The position numbers and the translations under genes were made by a program. A stretch of 64,000 nucleotides of DNA from contig AP025252.1 in NCBI GenBank assembly GCA_016865505.2, positions 930,001-994,000 on the forward strand, read 5' to 3'. The notes below the pieces were generated by a model. It saw only the letters and a program-made list of their open reading frames with translations, was not told the DNA's origin and did not search any database. The stretch is from Bryobacterales bacterium F-183. GTDB lineage: Bacteria > Acidobacteriota > Terriglobia > Bryobacterales > Bryobacteraceae. Positions 44,036 to 53,239 of this stretch are shown here, piece by piece; positions within the stretch are counted from its first letter, which is position 1, and each line of letters begins with the position of its first letter.

Positions 44036-45808
44036 CTACCTGCCGCTCAGCTTCTCCCGCGCCATCCGGGCTTCATCGCTGTTCGCCCCATGATGCCGCT
44101 CGGCGATCGCCAGCGCCTGCCGCAGCACCGTCTGAGCCTCCCCGGCGATCCCGGATTCCCGCAGCAACATCCCCAGGTTCATCAGGTCAATGAACAACTC
44201 GGGATGCCTAGGGCCGTACACCGCCTGATCCACGGCCAACGCCCGCCGGAAGTGCGTCAACGCTTCCGTCCGCTGCCCCTTGCTCCACAGCAAATCACCC
44301 AGGTTGGTGGATACCGTCGCCAACTCCGCCGTACGAGGTCCACTCCGCTTCAGCAGCACCGCCAGCGCCTGCCGCTCCAACCGCTCGGCCTCCAGCACCC
44401 GGCCGGAACCATGCAGCAGACTACCTAGATTGCTTAGCGCTCCGACATGATTCGGGTCCAAAGCCAGGGCCTGCCGCAGCGCCTTCTCCGCCGCGCGATC
44501 GTCCTTGCTTTCCCGGTAACTCAGCGCCAGGTTGTTCAGCACCAGCACCTGGAACTCTTTGGATTTGCTCGTCGCCAGCGCCTTCGTATACAGTTCCCGA
44601 GCCCGTGCCGGCTCCATATCCGCCAGTACCGACAAACTCCGCGCCGCCACTTCCGGATCTTTGCTCTCCGCCGCCTGTTCAAACAACACCCGCGCCTCGC
44701 GACCTCGCCCCAACTCGCCGTACAGCTTCGCCAGATTCTCCAAATCTTCAGGACTCCTGCGCGTCCGCACGGCCTCTACCAGCGCCTCTTCCGCCCCCGC
44801 CACATCCCCGCGGGACTTCAAAAACATCCCGCGATCCCCAGCAGTCGCCCGCGCGGCGTAAATCGGCCGCAGCCCGTCTGGCGACGCCGAAGACTCGACG
44901 CCCGTCTTCGCCACCGGTTTAACAGCCCGCCCCACCGGCGTCATCAACTGCGTCTTGTCGTAGATCCCAATCCAGTGATTTGTGAACCTTAGCTGCGCAT
45001 TCGTCGGCACACTGGGCATATGGCAGGACACGCAGGACGCTCCCGCCGCCATCACCGTCCCCGGCCGATGCTTCACCGTCGTATGGCAGCCCGAACACTT
45101 CGCGTCGTAGTGCTTGGCATTCTTCTCCACCGTCGTATGCGCGTTATGGCAGGTCAGGCAGGACACCTCCGCCTTCTCGAAACACCGGGACTGGCTCAAA
45201 AATGCAGGTTCATGACGCGAATTCCAGGACAAACCCCAATCGGTAATGTCCCGCGCCGTACGATGGCAGTCCCCGCAGTAATCGTTCAACTGCGCAGGCG
45301 TAAACCGCTTGGGATTGATGATGGTGGACGCACTCGGCCGTTTGACATGCTCTGCCCCAGGACCATGGCAGGACTCGCACTGCACCCCCGGCTCCGTCCA
45401 CTGGATGGCGCCATCGGCCGCCAGCGACATCGGACCCGTCGTATGGCAACGAAAGCACCGCAATGCCGTACCCTGTGGATCCAGTGTCCGGTACCGCCGT
45501 CCACCCGCATTCTCATGCCCCGGCGTGATCCCCATCGCCTTACGAGCCGCGTAATAACTCAGCCCGTGTTCGATGTAATGTTCGCTGCCCTCACGGCTGA
45601 CATACGTGATGGCCTTGTGCCCGGCCCCGAACGCCCACTCGCCAGGACTGCCCGCCGGAGCTTTCTTCAGCGCCTGTGCGTGTCCTGTGTGGCCGTGGCT
45701 CGCGGCCTGCGCCGCATGGCACGCCTCGCAAGCTTTCGCCCCCACATACCCCGCCTCCTGATGCGTCTGCCCGAAACTTGTCGTCGCCCAGCCAACCACT
45801 ACCAGCAC
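44036..45808 (-). CDS. Multihaem c-type cytochrome with TPR domain
   Basis: A 590-residue protein. Seven CxxCH haem sites are visible (CEACH, CFRCH, CESCH, CGDCH, CLTCH, CSGCH, CVSCH) in residues about 25-265, followed from about 320 by TPR repeats (for example ALALDPNHVGALSNLGSLL and LATVSTNLGDLLWSKG). The haem region resembles cytochrome c554/decahaem-type electron-transfer proteins of acidobacteria. The start is uncertain: GTG 45808 leaves a truncated signal (MLVVVGWATTSFGQ); the codons just upstream (KRQWFVLG) would complete one but no start codon is present before the stop at 45836-45838. Confidence 0.82.
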   Translation of the reverse strand: MLVVVGWATTSFGQTHQEAGYVGAKACEACHAAQAASHGHTGHAQALKKAPAGSPGEWAFGAGHKAITYVSREGSEHYIEHGLSYYAARKAMGITPGHENAGGRRYRTLDPQGTALRCFRCHTTGPMSLAADGAIQWTEPGVQCESCHGPGAEHVKRPSASTIINPKRFTPAQLNDYCGDCHRTARDITDWGLSWNSRHEPAFLSQSRCFEKAEVSCLTCHNAHTTVEKNAKHYDAKCSGCHTTVKHRPGTVMAAGASCVSCHMPSVPTNAQLRFTNHWIGIYDKTQLMTPVGRAVKPVAKTGVESSASPDGLRPIYAARATAGDRGMFLKSRGDVAGAEEALVEAVRTRRSPEDLENLAKLYGELGRGREARVLFEQAAESKDPEVAARSLSVLADMEPARARELYTKALATSKSKEFQVLVLNNLALSYRESKDDRAAEKALRQALALDPNHVGALSNLGSLLHGSGRVLEAERLERQALAVLLKRSGPRTAELATVSTNLGDLLWSKGQRTEALTHFRRALAVDQAVYGPRHPELFIDLMNLGMLLRESGIAGEAQTVLRQALAIAERHHGANSDEARMAREKLSGR

Positions 45809-45850
45809 GCCTAAAACGAACCATTGTCTTTTAGGCTATGACGAAATCAG

Positions 45851-47119
45851 CTATTCAGAAAGTGGTTTGGTGCTGTCCACCAGCAAAACCGAAAGCCCCA
45901 GCATCAGAAATCCGCCTGCACAAAGCCAAAAGATCTCCCGCCAATCGCTAAAGTGAAACGAACTCGCCACCACCATCGGGATCACCTTCGCCACGGCGGA
46001 CGCGCCAAAGTTGCCCCACATGTTGCTCCACGCCATCGTCGCCGCCGTATGCTTGCCCCCGATGTCCTGTCCCAAGGCCCACACCGCCGGACCCACGCTA
46101 TCGCTGGCAAACGCCACCACCGCACACGCCACGGCGACACTCACCGCGCCCGGCAACAAAGGACACGCGATGTACGCCAGTGCGGACACCCCAGCACCCA
46201 GCAGGAACGGCAGCCGCCGCCCCCACTTCTGCCCGAACTTTCGTGTTAAGTAATCGCACCACCAGCCGCCAAACAGCATCCCACCCAGGCTGAACAACAG
46301 TGCGATGGATACATAACGGCTCGCCGTGTCGTTATCCAAGCCGCGAACCTCGCGCATGTACGCCGGCAGCCAAGTGATCAGAAACGCCCAGCCGATGTTC
46401 AACCCCGCCGCTCCGGCGTTAAAGAACCAAAGCCCCTTGTGACGCAACAACGCGCCCCAAGGCGATTTCGGAGGTTTTGGACTCACCGGACCCGCACCCT
46501 TGCGAATCAGATCCCGCTCCGCTTCATTGGCCCAAGGATGCTCGTCCGGCCAATCGCGAAACACCAGCCACGTGGTCGCCGCCAGCACTACGCCAATCAC
46601 GCCGTATGTCCACAACACCGGCCGCCACGACCCAAAGCTCGCAATCGCCGCCGCCGTCAGCCACAGCGCGATCGAGTTGCCCACCCTGCCGCCAAACGCC
46701 ACCACGCTGTTCGCCCGCGCCCGATGCGCAAACGGAAACCATCGCGTAATCAGTAGTCCACTGGCCGGATACGCGCCGGCTTCCGCCAATCCGCAAGCCG
46801 CCCGAACCACCATCAGCCCCAGTAGCCCACCCGCGAACCCCGTCAGTGCCGTACAAATCGACCAGGCCGTGATGTACACCACCAGCATGCGCCGCGGCCC
46901 AAACCGGTCCGCCAGCCAACCCGCCGGAGTCTGCCCCAGTGCGTACGCAAAGAAGAACACCGACAGGATGTCCCCAATGCGTTCCTTGCTCAGCCCCATC
47001 TCCTGCTGGAACCCCGGGGATTGCACCACCGCGGTCATGCAAATCCGGTCGAGGTACAGCAAAAAGGCGTTGGCTGTGGCAACGCCAAGCAGCGCATAGC
47101 GGACACCCGTGGGCCGCAT
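45851..47119 (-). CDS. MFS transporter, ACS-type
   Basis: A 422-residue major-facilitator protein with about twelve membrane helices. The inter-helix motif GWLADRFGPRRML matches MFS motif A (G-x-L-x-D-R-x-G-x-R-R). The second half has YLTRKFGQKWGRRLPFLLGA. Overall it resembles anion:cation symporters for hexuronates, galactonate or similar organic acids. Its ATG is 4 bases after the dipeptidase stop, so it may move peptide- or sugar-acid-derived compounds. Substrate unassigned. Confidence 0.88.
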   Translation of the reverse strand: MRPTGVRYALLGVATANAFLLYLDRICMTAVVQSPGFQQEMGLSKERIGDILSVFFFAYALGQTPAGWLADRFGPRRMLVVYITAWSICTALTGFAGGLLGLMVVRAACGLAEAGAYPASGLLITRWFPFAHRARANSVVAFGGRVGNSIALWLTAAAIASFGSWRPVLWTYGVIGVVLAATTWLVFRDWPDEHPWANEAERDLIRKGAGPVSPKPPKSPWGALLRHKGLWFFNAGAAGLNIGWAFLITWLPAYMREVRGLDNDTASRYVSIALLFSLGGMLFGGWWCDYLTRKFGQKWGRRLPFLLGAGVSALAYIACPLLPGAVSVAVACAVVAFASDSVGPAVWALGQDIGGKHTAATMAWSNMWGNFGASAVAKVIPMVVASSFHFSDWREIFWLCAGGFLMLGLSVLLVDSTKPLSE

Positions 47120-47123
47120 CGAT

Positions 47124-48209
47124 TTACTTCAGGTTCTCGCGCAAAAAGCGCAAAAAGTTACCGCTGAAGATGCCATTGATGTCATCCTCGCTGTACCCCC
47201 GCGCTTGCAACGGCTCAACAAGCTTATGCAGGTCCGCGATGCTGTCCAGATCCATCGGCGTCTGCTCCGTGCCGTATCCGCCGTCCAAATCCGTACCAAT
47301 GCCCACATGGTTGGCATTGCCCGCAATCTGGCAGATATGGTCGATATGGTCGACGATCTTTTCCATCTTCAGGTTGAAGTCCTGCGGCGTGGACCTCTTA
47401 TGCACCCACCCATGGACCATCATGATCGCATCAAACGCCATGCCGATCACCGCCCCGCGTTGTACGAGTTCTTTGATCTGGTCATCGGCAAGTTGCCGGT
47501 TCCAATCGGCCAGCGCACGGCAGTTGTGATGGCTCGCCCATAGCGGACCATCGTACCGGTCGAGCGCATCCCAAAAGCTCTCATCGCAAAGATGCGTGAC
47601 ATCCAGGATGATCCCCAACCGCGACATCTCTTTGAGCAGATCCCGCCCCCGAGGCGTCAGCGGACCCTCATCATCCGTCCCATGCCCATAGATCCCAGGC
47701 CCATAATGGACCGGCCCCAGCGCAATCAGTCCGTATTCACGGGCTTTTTCGAGATGTTTCCAACTCAGAATCGAGTCCGCGCCTTCGAGACTAAGCAAAT
47801 ACCCGATGGGCAACTGCGCCGTCTCTTCCTCGGTCGCATGGGACCACAACTCGGCATGCCGCTCGACATCGTTCCAGGTACGAAGCTGCACCATCTGCCC
47901 GCAGTCTTCCATGGTGCGGTACCAGGCGAGTTGCCCCTGGGTCTGCGCCCAAGCCTGTTCGGGACTCTTCCAGCCGGGAAGCGAACTAAACCGCCCGGAA
48001 AACCGCGCAATCTGCGTGGCGACGCAAAGTCCAATGCGCCCCTTCCGCATCTCGGGAAGGCAAACGGTATTGCGAGTCCGATCCGGGAGGTCCTTCAAGC
48101 CAAGTTCGCGCCGCCGGATCTCGACTTGAGAAAGCCGTATGTCGCGATTCCACTCCATGGCATTCATGGAAAGGTCAAGATGGGCGTCAAAGATGAGCGG
48201 GACTTTCAT
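47124..48209 (-). CDS. Membrane dipeptidase (peptidase M19 family)
   Basis: A 361-residue zinc dipeptidase. Metal ligands are readable: DAHLDL near the N-terminus (H-x-D), the bridging Glu in LSLEGADSIL, and the later His residues in LDVTHLCDESFWDAL and WASHHNCRAL, then GIGTDLDGGYG. Human renal dipeptidase hydrolyses dipeptides. No signal peptide or GPI region is seen, so it is likely cytosolic. It is in line with the MFS gene downstream and, after a 209-base gap, with the aminopeptidase upstream. Confidence 0.92.
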   Translation of the reverse strand: MKVPLIFDAHLDLSMNAMEWNRDIRLSQVEIRRRELGLKDLPDRTRNTVCLPEMRKGRIGLCVATQIARFSGRFSSLPGWKSPEQAWAQTQGQLAWYRTMEDCGQMVQLRTWNDVERHAELWSHATEEETAQLPIGYLLSLEGADSILSWKHLEKAREYGLIALGPVHYGPGIYGHGTDDEGPLTPRGRDLLKEMSRLGIILDVTHLCDESFWDALDRYDGPLWASHHNCRALADWNRQLADDQIKELVQRGAVIGMAFDAIMMVHGWVHKRSTPQDFNLKMEKIVDHIDHICQIAGNANHVGIGTDLDGGYGTEQTPMDLDSIADLHKLVEPLQARGYSEDDINGIFSGNFLRFLRENLK

Positions 48210-48364
48210 GTTCGAGTTCTTACAAGTATGCGCCAGTTAGCCTACCGGCACCAAGAACTCACGCAGACGTACGGCGCGTTGAGAGTCTCACCGTCGCCGG
48301 TAGCGAGCCCTCAGCGTTTCATATGCGTCACCCCCAGGAAAACCCGGGGCGCTTTCCTCCCCCA

Positions 48365-48390
48365 TTGGTGTCAGACCGATCTGACACCAA
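48365..48390. repeat. Perfect stem-loop, REP-like
   Basis: Arms TTGGTGTCAGA (48365-48375) and TCTGACACCAA (48380-48390) pair perfectly over 11 bases around CCGA. It sits 29 bases past the aminopeptidase stop on the minus strand. There is no T-tract after the stem on either strand, so a factor-independent terminator is unlikely. The compact hairpin resembles REP sequences that RAYT transposases handle; only one copy is in the window. The rest of the 48210-48418 gap shows no gene. Confidence 0.55.
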
Positions 48391-48418
48391 GATGAAAGAA
48401 TTTCGCCCGAACTCCCGC

Positions 48419-49759
48419 CTACCGCACCAAATGAAACTCCGTCTGCCGCTTCAGGACCCAGCTCATCTTCCCCGCCTCGTCCAGCACCGCATCCTCTTCC
48501 TGACCCACAAACAGCTCTTTCCCACCCCACTCCGGGATCTCCGTCCGCGCCGCCAGCTCAATCGAATACCACGTACCCGGCAGCAACAGGACATCCCCAC
48601 GACCCGGCACGCCCTGCTGCCGGTCCCACAAGCCGATCAGCGGACCCGCACCATGGCCATGATCCCCAATCGGGTGACAGTACACCGTACCATTGATGCC
48701 TTCCTTCTTGATGATCGCCAGCGCCGCGCTCAACACATCGTTACCCGTCATCCCCGGCCGCATCTGCTCCAGCACCACATCCTGCATGCGATTCGCATTC
48801 TTCAGCGCCTTCAAAATCCCCGCCGGCGGACCCGTCTCGCCCGGCTTCAACACGTACCCCATGTGCTGCGTATCCGTCGCCAGCCGCATCGCCGTGATGC
48901 CGAAGTCCACGTGCAGGACATCGCCGCGATCAATCGTCACCGGCGCATCTTCGCCTACGCCCACACCTGCTGGAGGCTCTTTCTTGGATGCGCTCTGTAC
49001 ACGCACCGTCGGCTGGAACCACGTCCCCAGGCCCATATTGGCCACCTGCTGCCGCAGCCACCATACGACGTCCTGATTCGTGGTCTTGCCCGGCGTGATC
49101 ACTTCATTCGAAAACGCCCGCGAGATCAGCCAATGTACGATCTGCATCATCTGCCGATATGTCGGCAGCATCTCTGGAATCCGCAGGTTGATGTAGTCCA
49201 GCGGCAGCCCTTCTGCGCGAACCACCTTCTTCATGTTTTCCGGACCCAGCGCCTTCTGCAGTTGCTCCCATTCGCCCGCCGACAACCCATCGGAAAACGC
49301 ATGTGTATGGCTGATGTTCACCGCAATGGTCTGTGGACTCTTCTCGTCCACCAACTCCCGCAACAACTGCCACTGGCTATCCAGATACAATTCGCGACCC
49401 GGTACCCCAGGATCGCGATACACCGTGTACAGCCCACCATTCGACCCTCCGCCTAGCGCAAGCCGCTCCACCTTGTCGCCGGTATCGACAAACATATAGA
49501 TGGTCCGCCGCCGCGCCGCGAACACCGTGGGCGACACCAGGGACTGGAACACCGGATCTTCGTTGTACTCGCGCCCGATCACCAGCCACATCTTCACGCC
49601 GTACTTCCGCATCAGCTTCGGCAGATGACGGTCCAGTCGCAATTGCAGCCACTGTTGCTGGATCTCCGCCTGCTGCCGTACGGGAGGGAGCGGTGCAGGT
49701 TTCTCCTGCGCCGCGCAAAAGGCTGCAAAAAGCGTCAAAACAAGAATCAGGCGCATCAT
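48419..49759 (-). CDS. Exported Xaa-Pro aminopeptidase (M24 family)
   Basis: A 446-residue pita-bread-fold metallopeptidase. The signal peptide is clear (MMRLILVLTLFAAFCAAQ). The five metal ligands of M24 are visible: Asp in HVDFG, Asp in LATDTQH, His in HPIGDHGHG, Glu in SIELAAR and Glu in GQEEDAVL. Such enzymes remove N-terminal residues ahead of Pro; the periplasmic location suggests peptide scavenging together with the downstream M19 dipeptidase and MFS transporter. It is divergent from ftsY. Confidence 0.9.
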   Translation of the reverse strand: MMRLILVLTLFAAFCAAQEKPAPLPPVRQQAEIQQQWLQLRLDRHLPKLMRKYGVKMWLVIGREYNEDPVFQSLVSPTVFAARRRTIYMFVDTGDKVERLALGGGSNGGLYTVYRDPGVPGRELYLDSQWQLLRELVDEKSPQTIAVNISHTHAFSDGLSAGEWEQLQKALGPENMKKVVRAEGLPLDYINLRIPEMLPTYRQMMQIVHWLISRAFSNEVITPGKTTNQDVVWWLRQQVANMGLGTWFQPTVRVQSASKKEPPAGVGVGEDAPVTIDRGDVLHVDFGITAMRLATDTQHMGYVLKPGETGPPAGILKALKNANRMQDVVLEQMRPGMTGNDVLSAALAIIKKEGINGTVYCHPIGDHGHGAGPLIGLWDRQQGVPGRGDVLLLPGTWYSIELAARTEIPEWGGKELFVGQEEDAVLDEAGKMSWVLKRQTEFHLVR

Positions 49760-49792
49760 ATGGGCAAGTTAGAATACAAGTGTAACCCCCAC

Positions 49793-50707
49793 ATGTTGAG
49801 CCTACTGGACCGCCTGAAAGAGGGAATTCAAAAGACCCGCGCAGGTCTCGTCGAACGCGTCGAAGACCTGATGCAGGGCAAAAAGCAGATCGATGCCGAT
49901 CTGCTGGAGGAGCTGGAATACACCCTCATCAGCGCCGACATCGGCGTCAAAACCACCAACGAGATTCTGGAACGCATCCGCCAGCGTGTGGACCGCAAGC
50001 TCATCAACGACGCCTCCGAACTCCGCGGCCTCATCCGCGAACATCTGCTCGAGGTCCTGCAAGCCGTCGAACGTCCCGTACAAACCGCTGCGGAACCGCC
50101 AACCGTCGTGATGGTTGTGGGCGTGAACGGCGCAGGCAAGACCACCAGCATCGGTAAGCTCACGCACCGCTTGCAGGAGGACGGCAAGAAGGTTCTGCTC
50201 GCCGCTGCCGACACCTTCCGTGCCGCCGCGATCGAGCAACTCGAAGTCTGGGCCCAGCGCAACAACACCGAGATCATCCGCCAGAATCAAGGCGCGGACC
50301 CCAGCGCGGTCCTCTTCGATGCCCTGCAATCCGCCAAGTCCAAGAAAGTGGATTACGTCATTGTGGACACTGCGGGCCGCCTGCATAACAAAGAGAACCT
50401 CATGCTGGAGCTCGAAAAGATGCGCCGTACCGCACAGCGCGTTATTCCCTCGGCCCCGCATGAAGTACTGCTCGTACTCGACGGCACCACCGGGCAGAAC
50501 GGCCTGGAACAAGCGCGAAAGTTTACCGAAACCTCCGGCGTCACCGGCATTATCTTGACCAAGCTCGACGGCACAGCCAAGGGTGGCGTCGTCGTAGCCA
50601 TCGCCCGCGAACTCAATCTGCCCATCCGCTACATCGGCGTCGGAGAAAAGATCGGCGACATGCTGCCGTTCGACGCCGAATCATTCGTATCGTCTCTCTT
50701 CGAATAA
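49793..50707 (+). CDS. ftsY: Signal recognition particle receptor FtsY
   Basis: A 304-residue NG-domain SRP receptor. G1 is GVNGAGKTTSIGKL, followed by DTFRAAAIEQL, DTAGRL and TKLDGTAKGG, all canonical SRP-GTPase motifs. The acidic A domain found in E. coli FtsY is missing, as in many bacteria. ATG 49793 gives LLDRLKEGIQKTR at the N-terminus, the usual amphipathic region; an ATG at 49760 in the same frame is also possible. FtsY docks SRP-ribosome complexes at the membrane. It starts the plus-strand run. Confidence 0.96.
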   Translation: MLSLLDRLKEGIQKTRAGLVERVEDLMQGKKQIDADLLEELEYTLISADIGVKTTNEILERIRQRVDRKLINDASELRGLIREHLLEVLQAVERPVQTAAEPPTVVMVVGVNGAGKTTSIGKLTHRLQEDGKKVLLAAADTFRAAAIEQLEVWAQRNNTEIIRQNQGADPSAVLFDALQSAKSKKVDYVIVDTAGRLHNKENLMLELEKMRRTAQRVIPSAPHEVLLVLDGTTGQNGLEQARKFTETSGVTGIILTKLDGTAKGGVVVAIARELNLPIRYIGVGEKIGDMLPFDAESFVSSLFE

Positions 50708-50725
50708 ACAAGGACAAGAGCCACG

Positions 50726-51835
50726 GTGATTCAACCTCATTTCATGGACGAGGCCATTGCACTGGCCGAACAAGCGGTGGGCCGCTGCAGTCCCAACCCT
50801 GCCGTAGGCGCGGTCCTCGTGAAGGACGGTGAAGTTGTCGGTCGCGGCTTTCACACCTGGGCCGGCGTCAAGCATGCGGAAATACTGGCGCTGGAAGAGG
50901 CCGGCGAAAAGGCCAAAGGCGCCACGCTGTACATTACGCTCGAACCCTGCTCCCACCACGGCCGTACGCCCCCTTGCGCGGACGCCCTGATCGCCGCCGG
51001 AGTCGCCCGCGTCATCACCGCCATGGAGGACCCCAATCCCCTTGTCGGTGGACGTGGCATCCGCCGTCTGCGCGACGCCGGCGTCATCGTCGATTCCGCG
51101 CCCGAATTCTCCGGCCGCGCCGTCGCGCTCAATGAAGCCTTCGTACACTTCATGCGCACCAAGCGTCCGCTGGTCACCGTCAAGTCCGCCGTGACGTTGG
51201 ACGGCAAGATCGCCGCACCGGAAGACAACGGCGGCTGGATCACCAGCGAAAAAGCCCGCAATCACGTACAAGTCCTCCGCCATCGCACCGACGCGATCCT
51301 CACCGGCATCGGCACCGTACTTTCGGATGACTGTCTGCTTACCGATCGCTCCGGCGTCGAACGCAGCCGCCCCTTGCTGCGCATCGTCATGGACTCGCAA
51401 CTCCGCATCCCGCTCACGTCCAAGATGGTGGCTTCGGCCAACAACGATCTGCTCGTCATCTGTACGTCCGCCGCCTCGCCCACCCGCCGCAAAGCGCTCG
51501 AAGATGCGGGTGTCGAGGTCGTAGCACTCGACGGTCGAGACGGCCGCACGGACCCTCGCTCCGTCGTCAGCCTCCTCGCCGAACGCCGTTATCTCTCGCT
51601 GATGGTAGAAGCCGGGTCCAAGGTCAACTGGGCGTTTTTCGAAACCGGCGTGGCCGACAAGATTTACTTCTATTACGCGCCCAAGATCCTCGGCGGGTTG
51701 CAGTCGCTGCCAGTGGTCGGCGGTGCGGGGCGCCAGCGCCGCAAAGATGCCCTTCGCTTCCGCAACGTCAAGATCCACCAGTTGCCGCCCGAAGAGTTCG
51801 CTGTGGAAGCTTGGCTCAACAAGGATTTTTCATAA
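50726..51835 (+). CDS. ribD: Bifunctional riboflavin deaminase-reductase
   Basis: A 369-residue RibD: N-terminal pyrimidine deaminase and C-terminal reductase of riboflavin synthesis. The deaminase zinc site is HAE at 50-52 with Cys75 and Cys84 in LEPCSHHGRTPPC. The reductase part has KSAVTLDGKIA, HRTDAILTGIGTV and the late EAGSKVNWAF (the E-G-G-x-x-L/V-like segment, here E-A-G). GTG 50726 is used as the start; ATG 50744 is an alternative. It follows ftsY by 18 bases and ribE follows by 5. No FMN riboswitch is in the short gap. Confidence 0.95.
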   Translation: MIQPHFMDEAIALAEQAVGRCSPNPAVGAVLVKDGEVVGRGFHTWAGVKHAEILALEEAGEKAKGATLYITLEPCSHHGRTPPCADALIAAGVARVITAMEDPNPLVGGRGIRRLRDAGVIVDSAPEFSGRAVALNEAFVHFMRTKRPLVTVKSAVTLDGKIAAPEDNGGWITSEKARNHVQVLRHRTDAILTGIGTVLSDDCLLTDRSGVERSRPLLRIVMDSQLRIPLTSKMVASANNDLLVICTSAASPTRRKALEDAGVEVVALDGRDGRTDPRSVVSLLAERRYLSLMVEAGSKVNWAFFETGVADKIYFYYAPKILGGLQSLPVVGGAGRQRRKDALRFRNVKIHQLPPEEFAVEAWLNKDFS

Positions 51836-51840
51836 ACACT

Positions 51841-52440
51841 GTGTTCACCGGAATCATTGAAGAAGTCGGCAAGATCGCGGCCTTCGAACGCGGCGAAGCG
51901 GGCAACGCGCGCGTGGTCGTCGAATGCTCCAAGGTCCTTTCGGGCACCGCAACCGGGGACTCCATCGCCGTCAACGGCGTCTGCCTTACGGCCCTGAACC
52001 TGACCCCCGAGTCCTTCTCCGCGGACCTCGCTCCCGAAACCCTCGAACGCACCAACCTCGGCGACCTCCAACCGGGCAGCCTCGTGAATCTCGAGCGCCC
52101 CTTGCAGCTATCGGCACGCTTGAGCGGCCACATCGTACAAGGGCATGTGGACGGCACCGGCAAAGTCATCTCGCTCGAACAGCTCGGCGAAGACAATTGG
52201 TGGCTCAAGGTTGAAGTCCCAGAGGACCTGGACCGTTACATCGTCTTCAAGGGCTCAATCGCTCTTGACGGCATCAGCCTCACCTGCGCGTCGATTGAAA
52301 ATCGCGTGCTCGGCGTCACCATCATTCCGCACACCATCCAACACACCGCGCTCATCGCCTGCCAGGCCGGATGCCGGATCAATATTGAGACCGATATTCT
52401 GGCAAAGCATCTGGAAAAGCTGATGCAGCGAACGTCCTGA
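51841..52440 (+). CDS. ribE: Riboflavin synthase alpha chain
   Basis: A 199-residue riboflavin synthase, which dismutates two 6,7-dimethyl-8-ribityllumazine molecules. The two lumazine-binding half-domains are visible: MFTGIIEEVGKI with VNGVCLTA, and LSGHIVQGHVDGTG with LDGISLTCASI. The C-terminus (NIETDILAKHLEKL) is diagnostic. The GTG at 51841 is the family start; the frame is open upstream to 51811 inside ribD. Length is normal. Together with ribD it forms a partial rib operon; ribA/B and ribH are elsewhere. Confidence 0.96.
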   Translation: MFTGIIEEVGKIAAFERGEAGNARVVVECSKVLSGTATGDSIAVNGVCLTALNLTPESFSADLAPETLERTNLGDLQPGSLVNLERPLQLSARLSGHIVQGHVDGTGKVISLEQLGEDNWWLKVEVPEDLDRYIVFKGSIALDGISLTCASIENRVLGVTIIPHTIQHTALIACQAGCRINIETDILAKHLEKLMQRTS

Positions 52441-52456
52441 TATCCTGAAAGCGCCG

Positions 52457-53221
52457 ATGGCTCTCGCGGACCGATCCTATCGCAGTGGTTCCTTCTCGCC
52501 GGGCGGCGGCTTGCCCCCAGGCGTCAAAGGCCTGCTCATTGCCAACATATCGGTGTTCGCGATCCTCTTCCTGGCTCGCGTATTCCGCATCGAGGCGATC
52601 CCCGAATTTGCGTTCAATTTCTCACTCGTACCCGCAAGCGTCGTAAAGACCTTTGCCCTCTGGCAATTGGTCACCTACGCGTTTTTGCACTACGAGGTGA
52701 TGCACATTCTGTTCAACGCGCTGTACATCTGGTTCATCGGATCGGCGCTCGAAAACACCTGGGGTACGCGGCGATTCCTGCAGTTTTACTTCATCTGCGC
52801 CCTGGGCGGCGCCGTCGCCGGGGTCCTGTTTGCGTATCTCACTGGCGATATGCGAGTTCCCATCATCGGCGCTTCCGGCGCATGTTTCGGCATGCTGGTA
52901 GCCTTCGGCGTTCTGTTCGCCGAACAGACCATGATCTTCTTCATCTTCCCGATGAAGGCCAAGTACATGGTGCTGATCCTCTGCGGACTCCAGTTCCTGC
53001 AGGTATTCACGCCCTCGCAGACCGCATTTTCCGTCCACATCGGCGGTATTTTGACCGGCCTAGGGTACTTGATCTACTACAAGCGTCTCCCCCGCCTACG
53101 CCTTGTGGACCAGTGGAAGCAGCGCTACCGCCAGTACAAAATTGAGCGCGCCCGCAAGAAATTTCAGGTTTATTTGCGAAAGCATAATTCCGGCTCCGAT
53201 CGCGACCGATTCATCAATTGA
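52457..53221 (+). CDS. Rhomboid-family intramembrane serine protease
   Basis: A 254-residue membrane protein with six helices. The catalytic dyad is Ser140 in the GASG motif (IIGASGACFG) and His194 in FSVHIGGILTG; HILFN (around residue 83-87) is the L4-loop oxyanion-type motif. Rhomboids cleave transmembrane segments of other proteins. The C-terminus is a basic cytosolic tail (about 210-254). It follows ribE by 16 bases and precedes the J-domain gene by 18, so it may be cotranscribed; no substrate is evident. Confidence 0.92.
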   Translation: MALADRSYRSGSFSPGGGLPPGVKGLLIANISVFAILFLARVFRIEAIPEFAFNFSLVPASVVKTFALWQLVTYAFLHYEVMHILFNALYIWFIGSALENTWGTRRFLQFYFICALGGAVAGVLFAYLTGDMRVPIIGASGACFGMLVAFGVLFAEQTMIFFIFPMKAKYMVLILCGLQFLQVFTPSQTAFSVHIGGILTGLGYLIYYKRLPRLRLVDQWKQRYRQYKIERARKKFQVYLRKHNSGSDRDRFIN

Positions 53222-53239
53222 ACGGTTGCGTATTCGCAG

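Noticed and set aside
48242-48303. CTACCGG ... CCGGTAG inverted repeat upstream of the M19 gene
   Set aside because: Arms are 48 bases apart and only 7 long; likely chance in GC-rich sequence.
50708-50725. Possible FMN riboswitch before ribD
   Set aside because: The gap to ftsY is only 18 bases, far too short for the aptamer.
50681-51778. 365-codon open frame antisense to ribD
   Set aside because: High-GC mirror frame; no family-like sequence; ribD on the other strand is certain.
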